The translations under genes and the position numbers were made by a program. A model generated the notes under the pieces. It was not told the DNA's origin and made no database searches. It saw only the letters and a program-made list of their open reading frames with translations. A DNA stretch of 64,000 nucleotides from Cohaesibacter gelatinilyticus (lineage in GTDB: Bacteria > Pseudomonadota > Alphaproteobacteria > Rhizobiales > Cohaesibacteraceae): contig NZ_OBEL01000005.1 in NCBI RefSeq assembly GCF_900215605.1, positions 62,001-126,000 of the forward strand. Direction: 5' to 3'. Below are positions 38,065-47,714 of the stretch, one piece after another (the first letter of the stretch is position 1; every line of letters begins with the position of its first letter).

Positions 38065-38083
38065 GCTTTTTGCTTTGAAAAAG

Positions 38084-38107
38084 GGGGCGGCCGGCCACGG
38101 TTGCCCC
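38084..38107 (+). other. Intra-operon mRNA hairpin after the TRAP binding-protein gene
   Basis: A 10-bp GC-rich stem (GGGGCGGCCG with CGGTTGCCCC, two G-U pairs) with a 4-nt loop, 19 nt after the stop. It is not followed by a T-run. It is probably an mRNA stability or processing element. Confidence 0.6.
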
Positions 38108-38131
38108 TAATCTCTATAGCGAGGAAGAGCC

Positions 38132-38635
38132 ATGCTCGCTTTCATAGATAAAATCGCCGAATTTACCGGAAAGCTCTCCGCCTGGATGCTGTTTGCGGTG
38201 GGCTTCTTCGTCACATATGAAGTAGTGATGCGCTATGTTTTTATCGCCCCGACCATCTGGGTGGATGAAGTCTCACGCATCTTTCAGATCTGGGCGACCT
38301 TTCTGGCGTCAGCCTATGTGCTCAAGCATCGTGAGTTGATCGTCATCGATCTGTTTTTCAAGCAAACGGATAGTCTGGCCCGAAAACTGGTGGAGACTTT
38401 GTCTCTCATCATCATCGCCGGATTTTGTGCTGTTGCCGTCAAATTCGGCTTCGATCTTTGGCTGAAAGCAACTCTGGCTGGCCATACCACAGATTCTTTT
38501 CTAGCCCCACCAAAATGGTTGACCCATGGTTCCATCTGGGTCGGGTTGGGCTTCTTGCTTGTGCAAGCATTGGCCGAGATCGTCAAGGTCTGGACCATAG
38601 GTGTGCCAGAGCTTGATGCCCATAGCGCAGACTGA
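38132..38635 (+). CDS. TRAP transporter small permease, DctQ type
   Basis: A 167-residue membrane protein with four predicted helices. It has the DctQ-typical region YEVVMRYVF.APTIWVDEVSRIFQIW and HRELIVIDLFF after helix two. It pairs with the large permease encoded 24 nt downstream to drive Na+-dependent uptake of the substrate delivered by DctP. It has a GAGGAAGAG ribosome site. Confidence 0.92.
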   Translation: MLAFIDKIAEFTGKLSAWMLFAVGFFVTYEVVMRYVFIAPTIWVDEVSRIFQIWATFLASAYVLKHRELIVIDLFFKQTDSLARKLVETLSLIIIAGFCAVAVKFGFDLWLKATLAGHTTDSFLAPPKWLTHGSIWVGLGFLLVQALAEIVKVWTIGVPELDAHSAD

Positions 38636-38659
38636 TGCCAAGAGAAGCGAGAAAATAAA

Positions 38660-39931
38660 ATGGAAGCAGCAATCATTCTTGGCGCCCTTGTCGTTCTGTT
38701 GGGCTTGCGCGTTCCCGTTGCCTTCGCGCTTGGAGGTCTTGGTGTCATTTTGCTTTGGTGGAAAGGCTTTCCACTGGTCGGCGTACCGCAACGGCTCTAT
38801 GGCACCATGGACAGTTTCGAGTTGTTGGCCGTGCCCATGTTCCTTCTGATGTCTGGTGTCTTGCTGAAAGGCGGCGTGGGTAAGGATCTGTTCGCAGCCG
38901 TGCAAAGCTGGGTTGGGCATTGGCCGGGCGGGCTGGGTGTTGCAACGATTATTTCCTGCGCGCTTTTCTCTGCAATTTCCGGGTCGTCTGTCGCAACAGC
39001 CGCTACCATTGGTACGGTTGCTCTGCCAGAGATGGAAGCAAGAGGCTATAACCGTTCCTTCACACTTGGAATGTTAGCAGCCGGAGGAACACTTGGGATC
39101 TTAATTCCGCCCTCGATTCCGCTCATTCTCTATGGTGTAGTGACGGAAGAATCCATCCCAAGCCTGTTCCTGGCAGGGATCGGGCCGGGCCTGTTCCTGG
39201 CCGGGCTCTTTATCATTTATGGCATGCTTTATTCCCGCTTTGGTGGTGGCTATACGCCAAGCCCGAAGGCCGATTGGGCTGAGCGTAAGCGCGCAACCCT
39301 GATGGCGCTGCCTACGATTCTTCTTGCAGCCTGTATCATTGGCTCCATTTATGCAGGGATCGCAACACCGAGTGAGAGTGCGGGTGTTGGCTTTGTTCTT
39401 GCCTTGGCCATGACATATGCCATGGGACGTATGGATTGGGAGAAGGTCAAAGATGCCACTCATAAGGCTATGGTCACCACGATCATGATCTTCCTGATCA
39501 TTGCTGGTGCCAAGGTCTTCTCGTATGCCATCACTCTGTTCCAGATCCCGCAAGCAATCTCGACGGCACTGACAACCAATATTTCAGATGCCAATATCTT
39601 CATGCTGGCAGTTGGCGGTGTTTTGTTGCTGATGGGCTTTTTTCTGGAATCCATCTCCATGTTGCTCATCATGGTGCCGGTGCTCTATCCGGCTTTGGAA
39701 GCCATGGGCATTCATCCCATCTGGTTCGGCATCTTCTTTGTAGTCCTCATCGAGACGGCTCTGATTACTCCACCAGTTGGCATGAACCTTTTCATCATCC
39801 AGGCGGTGGGAAAAGCAAAGTTACAGGAAGTGGTCCGCGGTGCCTGGCCATTTGCCATCATGATGCTTGCAACAGCAGCCTTGCTGTGGTTTTGGCAAGA
39901 TCTGGCCCTTTATCTGGTCTTCAAATTCTGA
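38660..39931 (+). CDS. TRAP transporter large permease, DctM type
   Basis: A 423-residue protein with about twelve membrane helices. It has the DctM landmarks AVPMFLLMSGVLL, SCALFSAISGSSVATAATIG, LAAGGTLGILIPPSIPLILYG and the late ETALITPPVGMNLFII. It is the transport channel of the tripartite system and the last gene of the operon; a bidirectional terminator follows. Confidence 0.94.
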   Translation: MEAAIILGALVVLLGLRVPVAFALGGLGVILLWWKGFPLVGVPQRLYGTMDSFELLAVPMFLLMSGVLLKGGVGKDLFAAVQSWVGHWPGGLGVATIISCALFSAISGSSVATAATIGTVALPEMEARGYNRSFTLGMLAAGGTLGILIPPSIPLILYGVVTEESIPSLFLAGIGPGLFLAGLFIIYGMLYSRFGGGYTPSPKADWAERKRATLMALPTILLAACIIGSIYAGIATPSESAGVGFVLALAMTYAMGRMDWEKVKDATHKAMVTTIMIFLIIAGAKVFSYAITLFQIPQAISTALTTNISDANIFMLAVGGVLLLMGFFLESISMLLIMVPVLYPALEAMGIHPIWFGIFFVVLIETALITPPVGMNLFIIQAVGKAKLQEVVRGAWPFAIMMLATAALLWFWQDLALYLVFKF

Positions 39932-39953
39932 TCTGTGATGGAAGTATAAAATC

Positions 39954-39980
39954 AAAAGCCCGCCCATGCCGGGCTTTTCT
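39954..39980. terminator. Bidirectional terminator between the TRAP operon and ridA-type gene
   Basis: AAAAGCCCG (39954-39962) pairs with CGGGCTTTT (39970-39978). It has T-runs in both reading directions and lies between convergent genes. Confidence 0.87.
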
Positions 39981-40002
39981 TGTTTTGGTAGAATGAATGG
40001 TT

Positions 40003-40386
40003 CTACGCAGATTTCTTGGCGGTGACTTCGATCTCGATTTTCATCTCTTCTCGCAGCAAATCACAGATGATCAAGGTCGCTGCTGGACGAACCTCGCCAA
40101 GATAATGCCCAAAGACGGGAAAAGCGGCATCAGCATGTTTCCTTGATGTCACGTAATATTTTGTCCGAACAATATCCTGAAGGCTGAAGCCTGCCTCCTC
40201 CAATGTCTGAATTATTGTCGCAAAACAATTATGGGCCTGAGCGACAATATCATCAGGCATCGTCATGGTTTTGTAGTCATACCCGGTGGTGCCTGAAACA
40301 AAACACCAATCTCCATCGACTATTGCACGAGAATATCCTGCCTCTTTTTCCATATCAGAGCCGGTAGAAATGCGTAATTTTGTCAT
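40003..40386 (-). CDS. RidA-family enamine/imine deaminase-like protein
   Basis: A 127-residue YjgF/RidA protein: YSRAIVDGDWCFVSGTTGYDY, then AQAHNCFATIIQTLEEAGFSLQDIVRTKYYVT and RPAATLIICDLLREEMKIEIEVTA. The carboxylate-binding Arg is retained in RPAATL and the final Glu residues are present. Family members hydrolyse reactive enamine/imine intermediates. The start at 40386 follows GAGAGAG. The gene is convergent with the TRAP operon, so a link to its substrate is possible but unproven. Confidence 0.88.
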   Translation of the reverse strand: MTKLRISTGSDMEKEAGYSRAIVDGDWCFVSGTTGYDYKTMTMPDDIVAQAHNCFATIIQTLEEAGFSLQDIVRTKYYVTSRKHADAAFPVFGHYLGEVRPAATLIICDLLREEMKIEIEVTAKKSA

Positions 40387-40536
40387 ATAACTCTCTCTCA
40401 TTTGTTCGGTTTCAAACAAAATAGTTCGATATGTTTCACTTATAGGCGCGAGACACATTCATATTTTATATTTTGTTAATGGTCGTATGTTCGAATTTTA
40501 CCGACCGTCCAATCTGTATTAGAATTGAGCCTTCTT

Positions 40537-42522
40537 ATGTCCCTCCGAAATCGCTTCATCGTCACCCTCTCGGGTATCGTATTTGTTGTCCTGTGTCTGA
40601 TGGCCACGATTACCAGCATCGTTATCAGCGATCTGATTGATACTGCCCAGCAACGCGAGCTGAAAGCTTACATCGCGCAACTGGACAGTCGGATCGAAAA
40701 CTGGAACCGCGATGCGGTAAATCGAGCGGCATTGGTGGCAGGAATTCCAGCCGTTCAACAAGCAATGGCTGAGCAGGACCGGGAAGGATTGGGAGCTCTA
40801 TTCAATAGCGGATTTGCGAAATGGAAGCAAGAAAATGGTGTGCGTCAATTCCAGTTCCATTTGTCACCAGCCACGTCTTTCCTGCGTGTTCATAAACCGC
40901 AAAAATTCGGTGATGATCTCTCTGGCTTTCGTAAGACAGTAGTTGCAACCAATACCCAAAAAACCACCATCATGGGGCTGGAGCGTGGTCGCGCAGGTAT
41001 TGGTGTCCGTGGTGTTGTACCCATCGCGCATCAAGGCAATCATGTTGGCTCTATCGAATTCGGTCTATCATTTGGCAAGGATTTCTTTCAGGTTTTCACT
41101 GACAAAAGTGGCGTAAAAACAGAATTCTACCTGCTACCGAACACCAGTTTCGAGCAATTTGGTACCAAGGCCGCAGATATCTCGTTGATGGCCAGTACTG
41201 CTGGAAAGGATCCTTTGCTGGGTAAGGATCAACTGCTGAGTGCAGTAAAAGAAACAGTGATGCTGGATGATTTGAAAATTGCGAGTGATGTTTACGCCTC
41301 CGCACTCCATCCAATCCGTGATTTCTCAGGTCATCCAATCGGGCTGCTTCATGTTCTTGTGCCTGCGGATTATTTTGCAAATGTCTGGAGCAATTATCTC
41401 TGGATCAGTGCAGTTATTCTCGTCTCCCTTATCATTCTTGGTGGGGTGATCGGCTATTGGCAGTCTCATTCTATCACTGCCCCTCTCTCACGCCTGCAAA
41501 AAGCCATGTCATCGCTGTCATCCGGTCAATTGACCTGTGGGATTGATGATCAGAACCGTAAGGATGAAATTGGCGAAATGGCCCGTTCACTTGAGGTCTT
41601 TCGAGAGAAAGCAAAACTGGCAGATGATCTGGCACATCAGCAACAGGAAAGTCGTGACCAGGAAGACAAGCGTCACCAAAAAGTGCATGAATTGGTAGTT
41701 GGATTTGACGCTGCCATTCAGCAAGCACTTGTCGAGGTCAGTGAAAATGCGGGTCGTATGGAAAATGATGCCCAAATTCTGACTGCCATTGCGAAAGATA
41801 CTTCCGAGCGGGCAAATCAGGCAGATGGTGCATCGGGGCAGGCCGCAGATTCCGTTCAGACCGTTGCGACGGCGACAGAAGAGTTGGCGGCTTCGATCAC
41901 CGATATCAATCAGCAGGTCGAGCAAACCCAGAACATTGTCAGCGAAGCCACACAAGCCGCCGAGACATCCAATGTCAAGGTGCAGAGCCTTGAGCATGCA
42001 TCCAGCAAAATTGGTGAGGTGGTGAGCCTTATTCGTGACATTGCCGAGCAGACCAATCTGTTGGCACTGAATGCCACAATCGAGGCAGCTCGTGCTGGTG
42101 AGATGGGGAAAGGCTTTGCTGTCGTGGCTTCTGAAGTGAAAGAGCTGGCAACTCAGACCTCGAAAGCAACAGAAGAGATTTCACAGCAAATCCATGATAT
42201 CCAGGATTCCAGCCGTGATGCTGCATCTTCCATTGGCGCAATTGCCGAAATCATGGAAAATGTCTCTTCTTATACCTCTTCCATTGCCAGTGCCGTAAGC
42301 CAGCAAGGGGCTGCAACCAACGAGATTGCTCGCTCTGTTCAAACTGCATCGGAGGGCACGCAGACTGTTGCAACCAACATGAGTGAAGTTACCACAAAAG
42401 CAGGTGAGACCACACATCGTGCGGACGACGTTTTGCATAGTTCGCGCAATGTTGCAGGGCAGGCTGGAGAGCTGAAACAGATGGTCGGCTCTTTCCTGCA
42501 AGATGTGCAGCGCTCATTCTAA
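40537..42522 (+). CDS. Methyl-accepting chemotaxis protein with double-Cache sensor
   Basis: A 661-residue chemoreceptor. The first membrane helix is at about 9-32. A periplasmic dCache_3-like domain spans about 35-285 and contains the motif [21 protein letters not shown]. The second helix is near 290-315, then a HAMP domain ([18 protein letters not shown]), and the signalling tip [20 protein letters not shown] with EVKELA. The receptor lacks a CheR/CheB tether pentapeptide. The ligand is unknown. The start at ATG 40537 is chosen; an in-frame TTG lies at 40525. Confidence 0.93.
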   Translation: MSLRNRFIVTLSGIVFVVLCLMATITSIVISDLIDTAQQRELKAYIAQLDSRIENWNRDAVNRAALVAGIPAVQQAMAEQDREGLGALFNSGFAKWKQENGVRQFQFHLSPATSFLRVHKPQKFGDDLSGFRKTVVATNTQKTTIMGLERGRAGIGVRGVVPIAHQGNHVGSIEFGLSFGKDFFQVFTDKSGVKTEFYLLPNTSFEQFGTKAADISLMASTAGKDPLLGKDQLLSAVKETVMLDDLKIASDVYASALHPIRDFSGHPIGLLHVLVPADYFANVWSNYLWISAVILVSLIILGGVIGYWQSHSITAPLSRLQKAMSSLSSGQLTCGIDDQNRKDEIGEMARSLEVFREKAKLADDLAHQQQESRDQEDKRHQKVHELVVGFDAAIQQALVEVSENAGRMENDAQILTAIAKDTSERANQADGASGQAADSVQTVATATEELAASITDINQQVEQTQNIVSEATQAAETSNVKVQSLEHASSKIGEVVSLIRDIAEQTNLLALNATIEAARAGEMGKGFAVVASEVKELATQTSKATEEISQQIHDIQDSSRDAASSIGAIAEIMENVSSYTSSIASAVSQQGAATNEIARSVQTASEGTQTVATNMSEVTTKAGETTHRADDVLHSSRNVAGQAGELKQMVGSFLQDVQRSF

Positions 42523-42546
42523 AAACTAGAAAAGACAGAAAACTGT

Positions 42547-42596
42547 AGGAATGGGCCTGGGAAAGCACTCTTAGGCTCATTCCTTTATTGTTTTTT
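42547..42596 (+). terminator. Rho-independent terminator of the chemoreceptor gene
   Basis: AGGAATGGGCCT (42547-42558) pairs with AGGCTCATTCCT (42573-42584), 12 bp with one wobble, followed by TTATTGTTTTTT. Confidence 0.85.
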
Positions 42597-42682
42597 GGTC
42601 ATAAATCTGCTTTGCCTGATATGGGTGCATAAAATAGAGCAGCTGTTGGCCTGTGATTTGGGCCGGTTGATGGAGTTTGAAC

Positions 42683-43123
42683 ATGGGCGTATTTGATTTT
42701 ATTAAGTCTGTTGGTGAGAAAATCGGCATCACTTCTGAAGATGAGACTCCGGCAGCGGAAGATCTCAAGGCCGAAGTTGCAAAACATGGTCTGGAAGCCG
42801 AAAATCTGGAAATCGAAGTTGAAGGTGATACCGTCAAGGTGGCGGGTGCCACTGAGAGCAGTTCCTTGCGAGAAAAGATTGTTCTGGCACTGGGGAATAC
42901 CCTTGGCATCTCCAAGGTTGAAGAGAATATTGAAGTCAAGACCGAAGAGCCGGAAGCAACCTTCTACACCGTCCAAAAAGGCGATACCCTCTGGGCAATT
43001 TCCTCCGAACATTATGGCAATGGCGCAAAATATGAAGGCATTTTCGAAGCCAACAAACCAATGTTGACCCATCCGGACAAAATCTATCCTGGTCAGGTTT
43101 TGCGTATTCCACCGCTTGACTAA
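42683..43123 (+). CDS. BON-LysM protein (Kbp/YgaU type)
   Basis: A 146-residue protein without a signal peptide. It has an N-terminal BON domain (about 20-85) and a C-terminal LysM domain at about 94-143 (FYTVQKGDTLWAISSEHYGNG, PGQVLRIP). The same order and length are found in E. coli Kbp (YgaU), a cytoplasmic potassium-binding protein; peptidoglycan binding is the alternative for the LysM part. ATG 42683 follows TGGAG. A terminator lies 36 nt downstream, giving a monocistronic unit. Confidence 0.9.
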   Translation: MGVFDFIKSVGEKIGITSEDETPAAEDLKAEVAKHGLEAENLEIEVEGDTVKVAGATESSSLREKIVLALGNTLGISKVEENIEVKTEEPEATFYTVQKGDTLWAISSEHYGNGAKYEGIFEANKPMLTHPDKIYPGQVLRIPPLD

Positions 43124-43158
43124 TAGCGGCCAAGACGCTTAACAGACATCGAGTAAAT

Positions 43159-43182
43159 GGCGGGGCTTGGCTCCGCCTTTTA
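43159..43182 (+). terminator. Terminator after the BON-LysM gene
   Basis: GGCGGGG (43159-43165) pairs with CTCCGCC (43171-43177, one wobble) and is followed by TTTTAT. Confidence 0.78.
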
Positions 43183-43220
43183 TATTTGGACCGGGGAATA
43201 AGACGGGCAAGGATACGTAG

Positions 43221-45209
43221 ATGACGTGGATGTTGCAAAGCCAATGGATTGAGAAGAGTACAAACACCGGTGCCATGAGACTTACCTTAAGTGGTGAGCC
43301 TGATAGTCAATTGGAAAGCACCGCACGATTGGCTTTTACATCCATTACCCGGATCCCACCAGAGACGGAGTTGGAAAATGGTTGCTTTGTTGCGCGCACT
43401 GCAAATTACCATGAAATAGGTCCTTTGACAGACTGCGAAGCAGGCGAGGATGGCGTGGTTTGGAGCGTGACCATTCCACGTCTGAGTCATAAACCTTCTC
43501 ATTGCACGGATGGCCCCAGTTGCGCCTATCTCATTCATGATGATGGATCCATTGAACTTGTGACCTGTGAGCCTTTGCAGCCAGCAAAAGCAATTGAAGT
43601 TGCAAAGACCTGTGCAGATCAGGAACCTATTCGAATTTCAAAGATTTCACCTTTGGGTCTTTTGCCAGCGCCCGAAGTCGCACGGATCGAGGACTGGTTC
43701 GAGCAAGAGCCCAGGGGCTTTTTCTTGTCGGATACCGCTCTTTGTCGTCGTGCGAATGATCTGATTGAGCGTCTTTTTGCGTTGGAAAGTTCGCTATTTT
43801 CAGATCAACCAGCTCCTGATTTGCTCGAGGTCAATCTTGGTTATTATGAACAAGATGAAGAAGAGGAACTGAACTTTGTTTTCTCAAACGAAGAGGACGA
43901 AGAAGATCATCAGAAGGATACTTCCTTCCTTCTCGACTTCAGTGAAGATCATATCCTCATCACCACCAATGATGGTGAAGCTTGCCTTTATGCGCTGATC
44001 GCATTAGCCCAAATGGCGATAAGCGCAAGAGACAATGATCAATTTGCCTTTCCCAAAGTTGGTATGATCATTGATAGCCCCCGGTTTGCCTGGCGCGGAA
44101 TGCATCTGGATGTCTCCCGGCAGGTCTATGACAAACAGGACATTCTGGATTTTCTGGATATTCTGGCTTGGAACCGCTTCAACCGTCTCCATCTGCATCT
44201 GACCGACGATGAGGGCTGGCGCTTGGAGAGCAAGGCCTATCCACGCCTGACGGAAATCGGTGCATGGCGCGGCCATGAGTTATCGCTCAAGCCTCAGCAT
44301 GGTTCTGGGCCGGAGCGTCATGGCGGCTTCTTCACGCAGCAAGATATGCGAGAGATCATCGCCCGTGCGAGCGAGCTGGAAATCGTCGTGGTGCCGGAGA
44401 TCGATATTCCCGGACATTGCCATGCAGCTCTGATGGCACTGCCGGAACTGGTCGACCCCAGCGCCATGCAGGGAGGTGCATCAGTTCAGGGTTACGTCAA
44501 CAATGCGCTCAATCCGGGTCTTGCGGCAACTTGGAAGTTTCTTGATACAATCTTTGAAGAATTGGTCGAGTTGTTTCCCTCCAAATGGATTCATGTTGGA
44601 GGCGATGAAGTTGCCGAACAGGCTTGGAATGGATCTGGCGCAGCAATGAGTTGGGCCAAGGCCAAAAGCCTGCTTGATGAAGACGGGAACCCTGACAGCA
44701 AAAAAATGCAAGCAGTTATCATGCGTTATATCGAAAAGCTGTTGGCCAAACATGAGAAAACTGCCATTGGCTGGGAAGAAGCTGCAAAGGAGCAGGGTCT
44801 TAGCCCGGAAAAAAGCCCTATCATGGCTTGGTTGAAAGCCGAGAATGGTGTGGATCTTGCCACACAAGACTATGATGTCATTCTATGTCCGGGCGAAGCC
44901 TATTATCTGGACATGGCACAATCCGATAATTGGGACGAGCCCGGTCTTAGCTGGGCGGGAATATCATCGGCAAAGCAAACTTATGAGTTTGAGCCAGATG
45001 CCGGTGAAATGCCTAAAGGCAAGTTGCTCGGTATTCAGGGTTGCATCTGGAGCGAAAATCTGACCAGCCGTGCTCGCTTCAATCATATGGTTTTCCCACG
45101 CCTCTCTGCGATTGCGGAAAGCGCTTGGTCTGATCCGGAAAAAAAAGATTGGTCAAGCTTCAAGGCCCGTATGGATCTGATGCCAATTATGCCAGCCAAA
45201 GAGCATTGA
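43221..45209 (+). CDS. GH20 beta-N-acetylhexosaminidase, apparently cytoplasmic
   Basis: A 662-residue protein. The N-terminal part (1-205) is a divergent accessory domain. Residues about 208-237 form a very acidic stretch (EQDEEEELN, NEEDEEDHQKD). The GH20 catalytic barrel starts at about 285 (SPRFAWRGMHLDVSRQ), continues through HLHLTDDEGWRLE and ends with a substrate Trp region (WSENLTSRARFNHMVFPR). The catalytic Asp462-Glu463 pair lies in HVGGDEV. There is no signal peptide, suggesting cleavage of imported chitobiose-type or cell-wall-derived GlcNAc oligomers in the cytoplasm. No sugar transporter is adjacent. Confidence 0.92.
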   Translation: MTWMLQSQWIEKSTNTGAMRLTLSGEPDSQLESTARLAFTSITRIPPETELENGCFVARTANYHEIGPLTDCEAGEDGVVWSVTIPRLSHKPSHCTDGPSCAYLIHDDGSIELVTCEPLQPAKAIEVAKTCADQEPIRISKISPLGLLPAPEVARIEDWFEQEPRGFFLSDTALCRRANDLIERLFALESSLFSDQPAPDLLEVNLGYYEQDEEEELNFVFSNEEDEEDHQKDTSFLLDFSEDHILITTNDGEACLYALIALAQMAISARDNDQFAFPKVGMIIDSPRFAWRGMHLDVSRQVYDKQDILDFLDILAWNRFNRLHLHLTDDEGWRLESKAYPRLTEIGAWRGHELSLKPQHGSGPERHGGFFTQQDMREIIARASELEIVVVPEIDIPGHCHAALMALPELVDPSAMQGGASVQGYVNNALNPGLAATWKFLDTIFEELVELFPSKWIHVGGDEVAEQAWNGSGAAMSWAKAKSLLDEDGNPDSKKMQAVIMRYIEKLLAKHEKTAIGWEEAAKEQGLSPEKSPIMAWLKAENGVDLATQDYDVILCPGEAYYLDMAQSDNWDEPGLSWAGISSAKQTYEFEPDAGEMPKGKLLGIQGCIWSENLTSRARFNHMVFPRLSAIAESAWSDPEKKDWSSFKARMDLMPIMPAKEH

Positions 45210-45232
45210 TGAATAGAGCAGACTACCATTCA

Positions 45233-45267
45233 GATAAAAAGAAAGGCGAGTCATTGGCTCGCCTTTC
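45233..45267. terminator. Terminator between GH20 and NDUFA9-like genes
   Basis: Perfect 10-bp stem GAAAGGCGAG / CTCGCCTTTC. The T-rich flank is stronger on the minus strand (TTTCTTTTTATC), so it mainly serves the NDUFA9-like gene but lies just after the GH20 stop too. Confidence 0.82.
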
Positions 45268-45293
45268 ATATCCTGTCAGCATGAAAATCGGGA

Positions 45294-46268
45294 TTAACGC
45301 GCGCGGTTGGCTTCATATTGACCAGCAGGGCGATAGCTCCACAGATACGACCCGACAACAGCTTCAACCGACTGGGCTTTTATCCCTAGGCCCTCAAAGG
45401 TTCGGCCGGCAGATTTTGCGGCATCGCTGACAACATTGTCAGTCTTCAGCAAAGTTACCTGATCGCAGGTCAGAACAGGTGATGGAAGCATCTCGGTCCA
45501 CCATGCAAGAGCCTTGGCGATGCCAAATGGCATTGGCAACAGAAGACGTTTGCGTTGAGTCTCGGAAAGCATGATTTCGAGCAGTTCTTTGAAACTCTTC
45601 TCTTCCGGTCCACCAAGTTCATAGGTCTGACCGGCTTCCAGTTCACCATCAACGGCACGAGCAATCACTTCAGCTACGTCGCCAACAAAGGCCGGCTGGA
45701 ATTTGGTCTCACCACCACCAATAAGTGGCAGGGCAGGAGAGAAGCGGCTCATCTCGGCAAATTTATTGAAGAAATCATCGTCGGGGCCGATCAAAAGAGA
45801 AGGACGAACAATCACAGCTTCAGGCACTGCAGCTTGCACGGCTTTCTCGCCTTCAGCTTTGGTGCGTGCATAGTCAGAGTCACTTTCCAGATCAGCACCG
45901 ATAGCGGAGATCTGGACCAGATTCTTCAAGCCGGCTTTGGCAGTTGCCTTTGCAATGGCCTCAGCACCATCTTTATGAACAGACTCAAAGCTCTGCTTGG
46001 ACGTCTCGTAAAGGATACCGACCAGATTGACGACGGTGTCAGCGCCTTCAATTGCGCGCTCAATGGACCAGTCATGGCGCAGATTTGCCTGAACAGGGAA
46101 GATCTGTCCGACGCCACCTTGCGGCTGCATGAAGCCAGCCAGTTCTGGACGACGTACGGCAATGCGTACACGATAGCCGCGTTTAGCAAGAGCGCGGACA
46201 ACATGGCGTCCCAGAAAACCTGAGCCACCAAATACAGTTACAATCTTGGACGATTGATTTGCCATCAT
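45294..46268 (-). CDS. Complex I NDUFA9-subunit-family NAD(P)-binding protein
   Basis: A 324-residue extended SDR protein with an N-terminal Rossmann motif VTVFGGSGFLGRHVVRALAKRGY, then VVNLVGILYETSKQSFESVHKDGAE and PSLLIGPDDDFFNKFAEM. This is the alphaproteobacterial form related to mitochondrial NDUFA9, an accessory subunit of NADH dehydrogenase. The usual SDR catalytic YxxxK is replaced by YARTKAEGE, in which Tyr and Lys are both kept. The start is 46268 or the adjacent ATG at 46265, after AAAGGGA; upstream in-frame codons to 46496 are unlikely. Confidence 0.88.
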   Translation of the reverse strand: MMANQSSKIVTVFGGSGFLGRHVVRALAKRGYRVRIAVRRPELAGFMQPQGGVGQIFPVQANLRHDWSIERAIEGADTVVNLVGILYETSKQSFESVHKDGAEAIAKATAKAGLKNLVQISAIGADLESDSDYARTKAEGEKAVQAAVPEAVIVRPSLLIGPDDDFFNKFAEMSRFSPALPLIGGGETKFQPAFVGDVAEVIARAVDGELEAGQTYELGGPEEKSFKELLEIMLSETQRKRLLLPMPFGIAKALAWWTEMLPSPVLTCDQVTLLKTDNVVSDAAKSAGRTFEGLGIKAQSVEAVVGSYLWSYRPAGQYEANRAR

Positions 46269-46505
46269 TGTTTTGGTCCCTTTGCGAACAAGCGCAGATG
46301 GTATTTTATCACAAGAGTCACAAATGGATGAAATACCTTTCTCTCTCCATAGTCCTTCCACAGCGCTGTGTGAAGGCCAGAATCGCAGACTTTCCCCATA
46401 CTGCACCCTTGGGTGAGATTTTATCGTGTGAATTGTGCACATTTTTAAAATAGGCGCGTTGACATTGGACCAAGACCTCCTTAAAAACCGCCTCACACCT
46501 GAGTT

Positions 46506-46592
46506 GCCCAGGTGGCGGAACTGGTAGACGCGCTAGCTTCAGGTGCTAGTTTCTGTATGGAAGTGGAGGTTCGAGTCCTCTCCTGGGCACCA
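46506..46592 (+). tRNA. tRNA-Leu (anticodon CAG)
   Basis: An 87-nt class II tRNA. The acceptor GCCCAGG pairs with CCTGGGC, the D-arm region is GGCGGAACTGGTAGACGC, and the anticodon stem CTAGC/GCTAG has loop TTCAGGT (anticodon CAG). A long variable arm is followed by the T-arm GAGGTTCGAGTCCTC, discriminator A and an encoded CCA. Confidence 0.97.
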
Positions 46593-46628
46593 AAATCCCC
46601 GAGCAGAGTGAATCTGACGGGGTTTTTT
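46593..46628 (+). terminator. Terminator after tRNA-Leu
   Basis: ATCCCCG pairs with CGGGG around a 16-nt loop and is followed by TTTTTTATT, immediately after the tRNA. Confidence 0.8.
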
Positions 46629-46706
46629 ATTGTCTGAATTTCTCTTTATTTTTCAAAGCTATTAATTGCGACCTCAATTAAAGCAGTCGAGGTCGCTGGG
46701 GCTTGG

Positions 46707-47669
46707 TTAGTCTCCGATCAGATTGATAGCGCGCTCTGAACTGATATTGTTTCCGCTCAGAATGGCCGCAACATTTTTCCCGTGGAACTGCTCCTGATTG
46801 TTCAGCAATGCCGCGACGCCGGCAGCGCCTCCGCCTTCGACGATGCACTTCTCGTTATGCAGAATATGGGCCATTGCTTCTACAATCTGCTCATCAGAGA
46901 CCTGAATATGAGTATCGACCAGATCTCTACACATCGCAAATGTATAGCGATTGTTTGGTGGAATGGGCCCCGGCAAGGCATCAGCGATGGAAGGCTTTTC
47001 CTCTACGTTGACGATGTGGCCAGCCTTGATGCTCTCTAACATGGCAGCGCCATGGAGTGATGAAATTCCAATGACTTCGATCTCCGGTTTCAGGCTCTTG
47101 ATGGCTTTGGCAACGCCGCTCATCAATCCGCCTCCGCTAAGCTGAACCAGAACGCAGTCCAGATCCGGTTGGGAAGCCAATATCTCCAATCCGATGGTGC
47201 CTTGCCCAGCGATGACTTCACGATCATCAAAAGGGGAGACAAATAGCAGGCCGTTACTTTCCGCAATGTGCCGTGCCTCGGCGTCTGCTTCATCCTGATT
47301 GCTTCCATGGACCACAACTTCCGCACCAAAGTCCCGAAGTCCCTGAACTTTCTCGGGCGGAACGATTTCAGTGACACACACAATCACCCGAACACCGAGT
47401 TCTTTTCCAATATAGGCAAGCGCCCGGCCATGATTGCCGCTGGAAACGGTAATGACACCACGATTGCGTTGTTCCTCAGGCAAACTCAGCAATTTGTTGG
47501 TTGCTCCGCGCAACTTGAATGCACCCGTTGAAGTCAGTGTCTCGTATTTCAAAAAAACCTTGGAATTCAGATGCCTACTTAAGCTGTGAGAGATTGCCAA
47601 GGGCGTGGGGGTAACATAGGGGCGAATGCGGTCCTGTGCGTGCTGAATATCAACCAAATCTACTGTCAT
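46707..47669 (-). CDS. PLP-dependent threonine dehydratase-like protein (EutB type)
   Basis: A 320-residue fold-type II PLP enzyme with the Schiff-base lysine in TGAFKLRGATNK, then SSGNHGRALAYIG and the phosphate-binding SGGGLMSGVAKAIK. It lacks the C-terminal ACT regulatory domain of biosynthetic threonine deaminase, so it is catabolic in type. It is most like EutB proteins of ectoine-degradation clusters. It is divergent from an ornithine cyclodeaminase-like (EutC-type) gene, the usual EutB partner, with palindromic sites between them. Substrate undetermined. Confidence 0.85.
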   Translation of the reverse strand: MTVDLVDIQHAQDRIRPYVTPTPLAISHSLSRHLNSKVFLKYETLTSTGAFKLRGATNKLLSLPEEQRNRGVITVSSGNHGRALAYIGKELGVRVIVCVTEIVPPEKVQGLRDFGAEVVVHGSNQDEADAEARHIAESNGLLFVSPFDDREVIAGQGTIGLEILASQPDLDCVLVQLSGGGLMSGVAKAIKSLKPEIEVIGISSLHGAAMLESIKAGHIVNVEEKPSIADALPGPIPPNNRYTFAMCRDLVDTHIQVSDEQIVEAMAHILHNEKCIVEGGGAAGVAALLNNQEQFHGKNVAAILSGNNISSERAINLIGD

Positions 47670-47714
47670 GGAATTTTCCGGCTTGTCAGATCATATTTTG
47701 ATGTATACTGTTTA

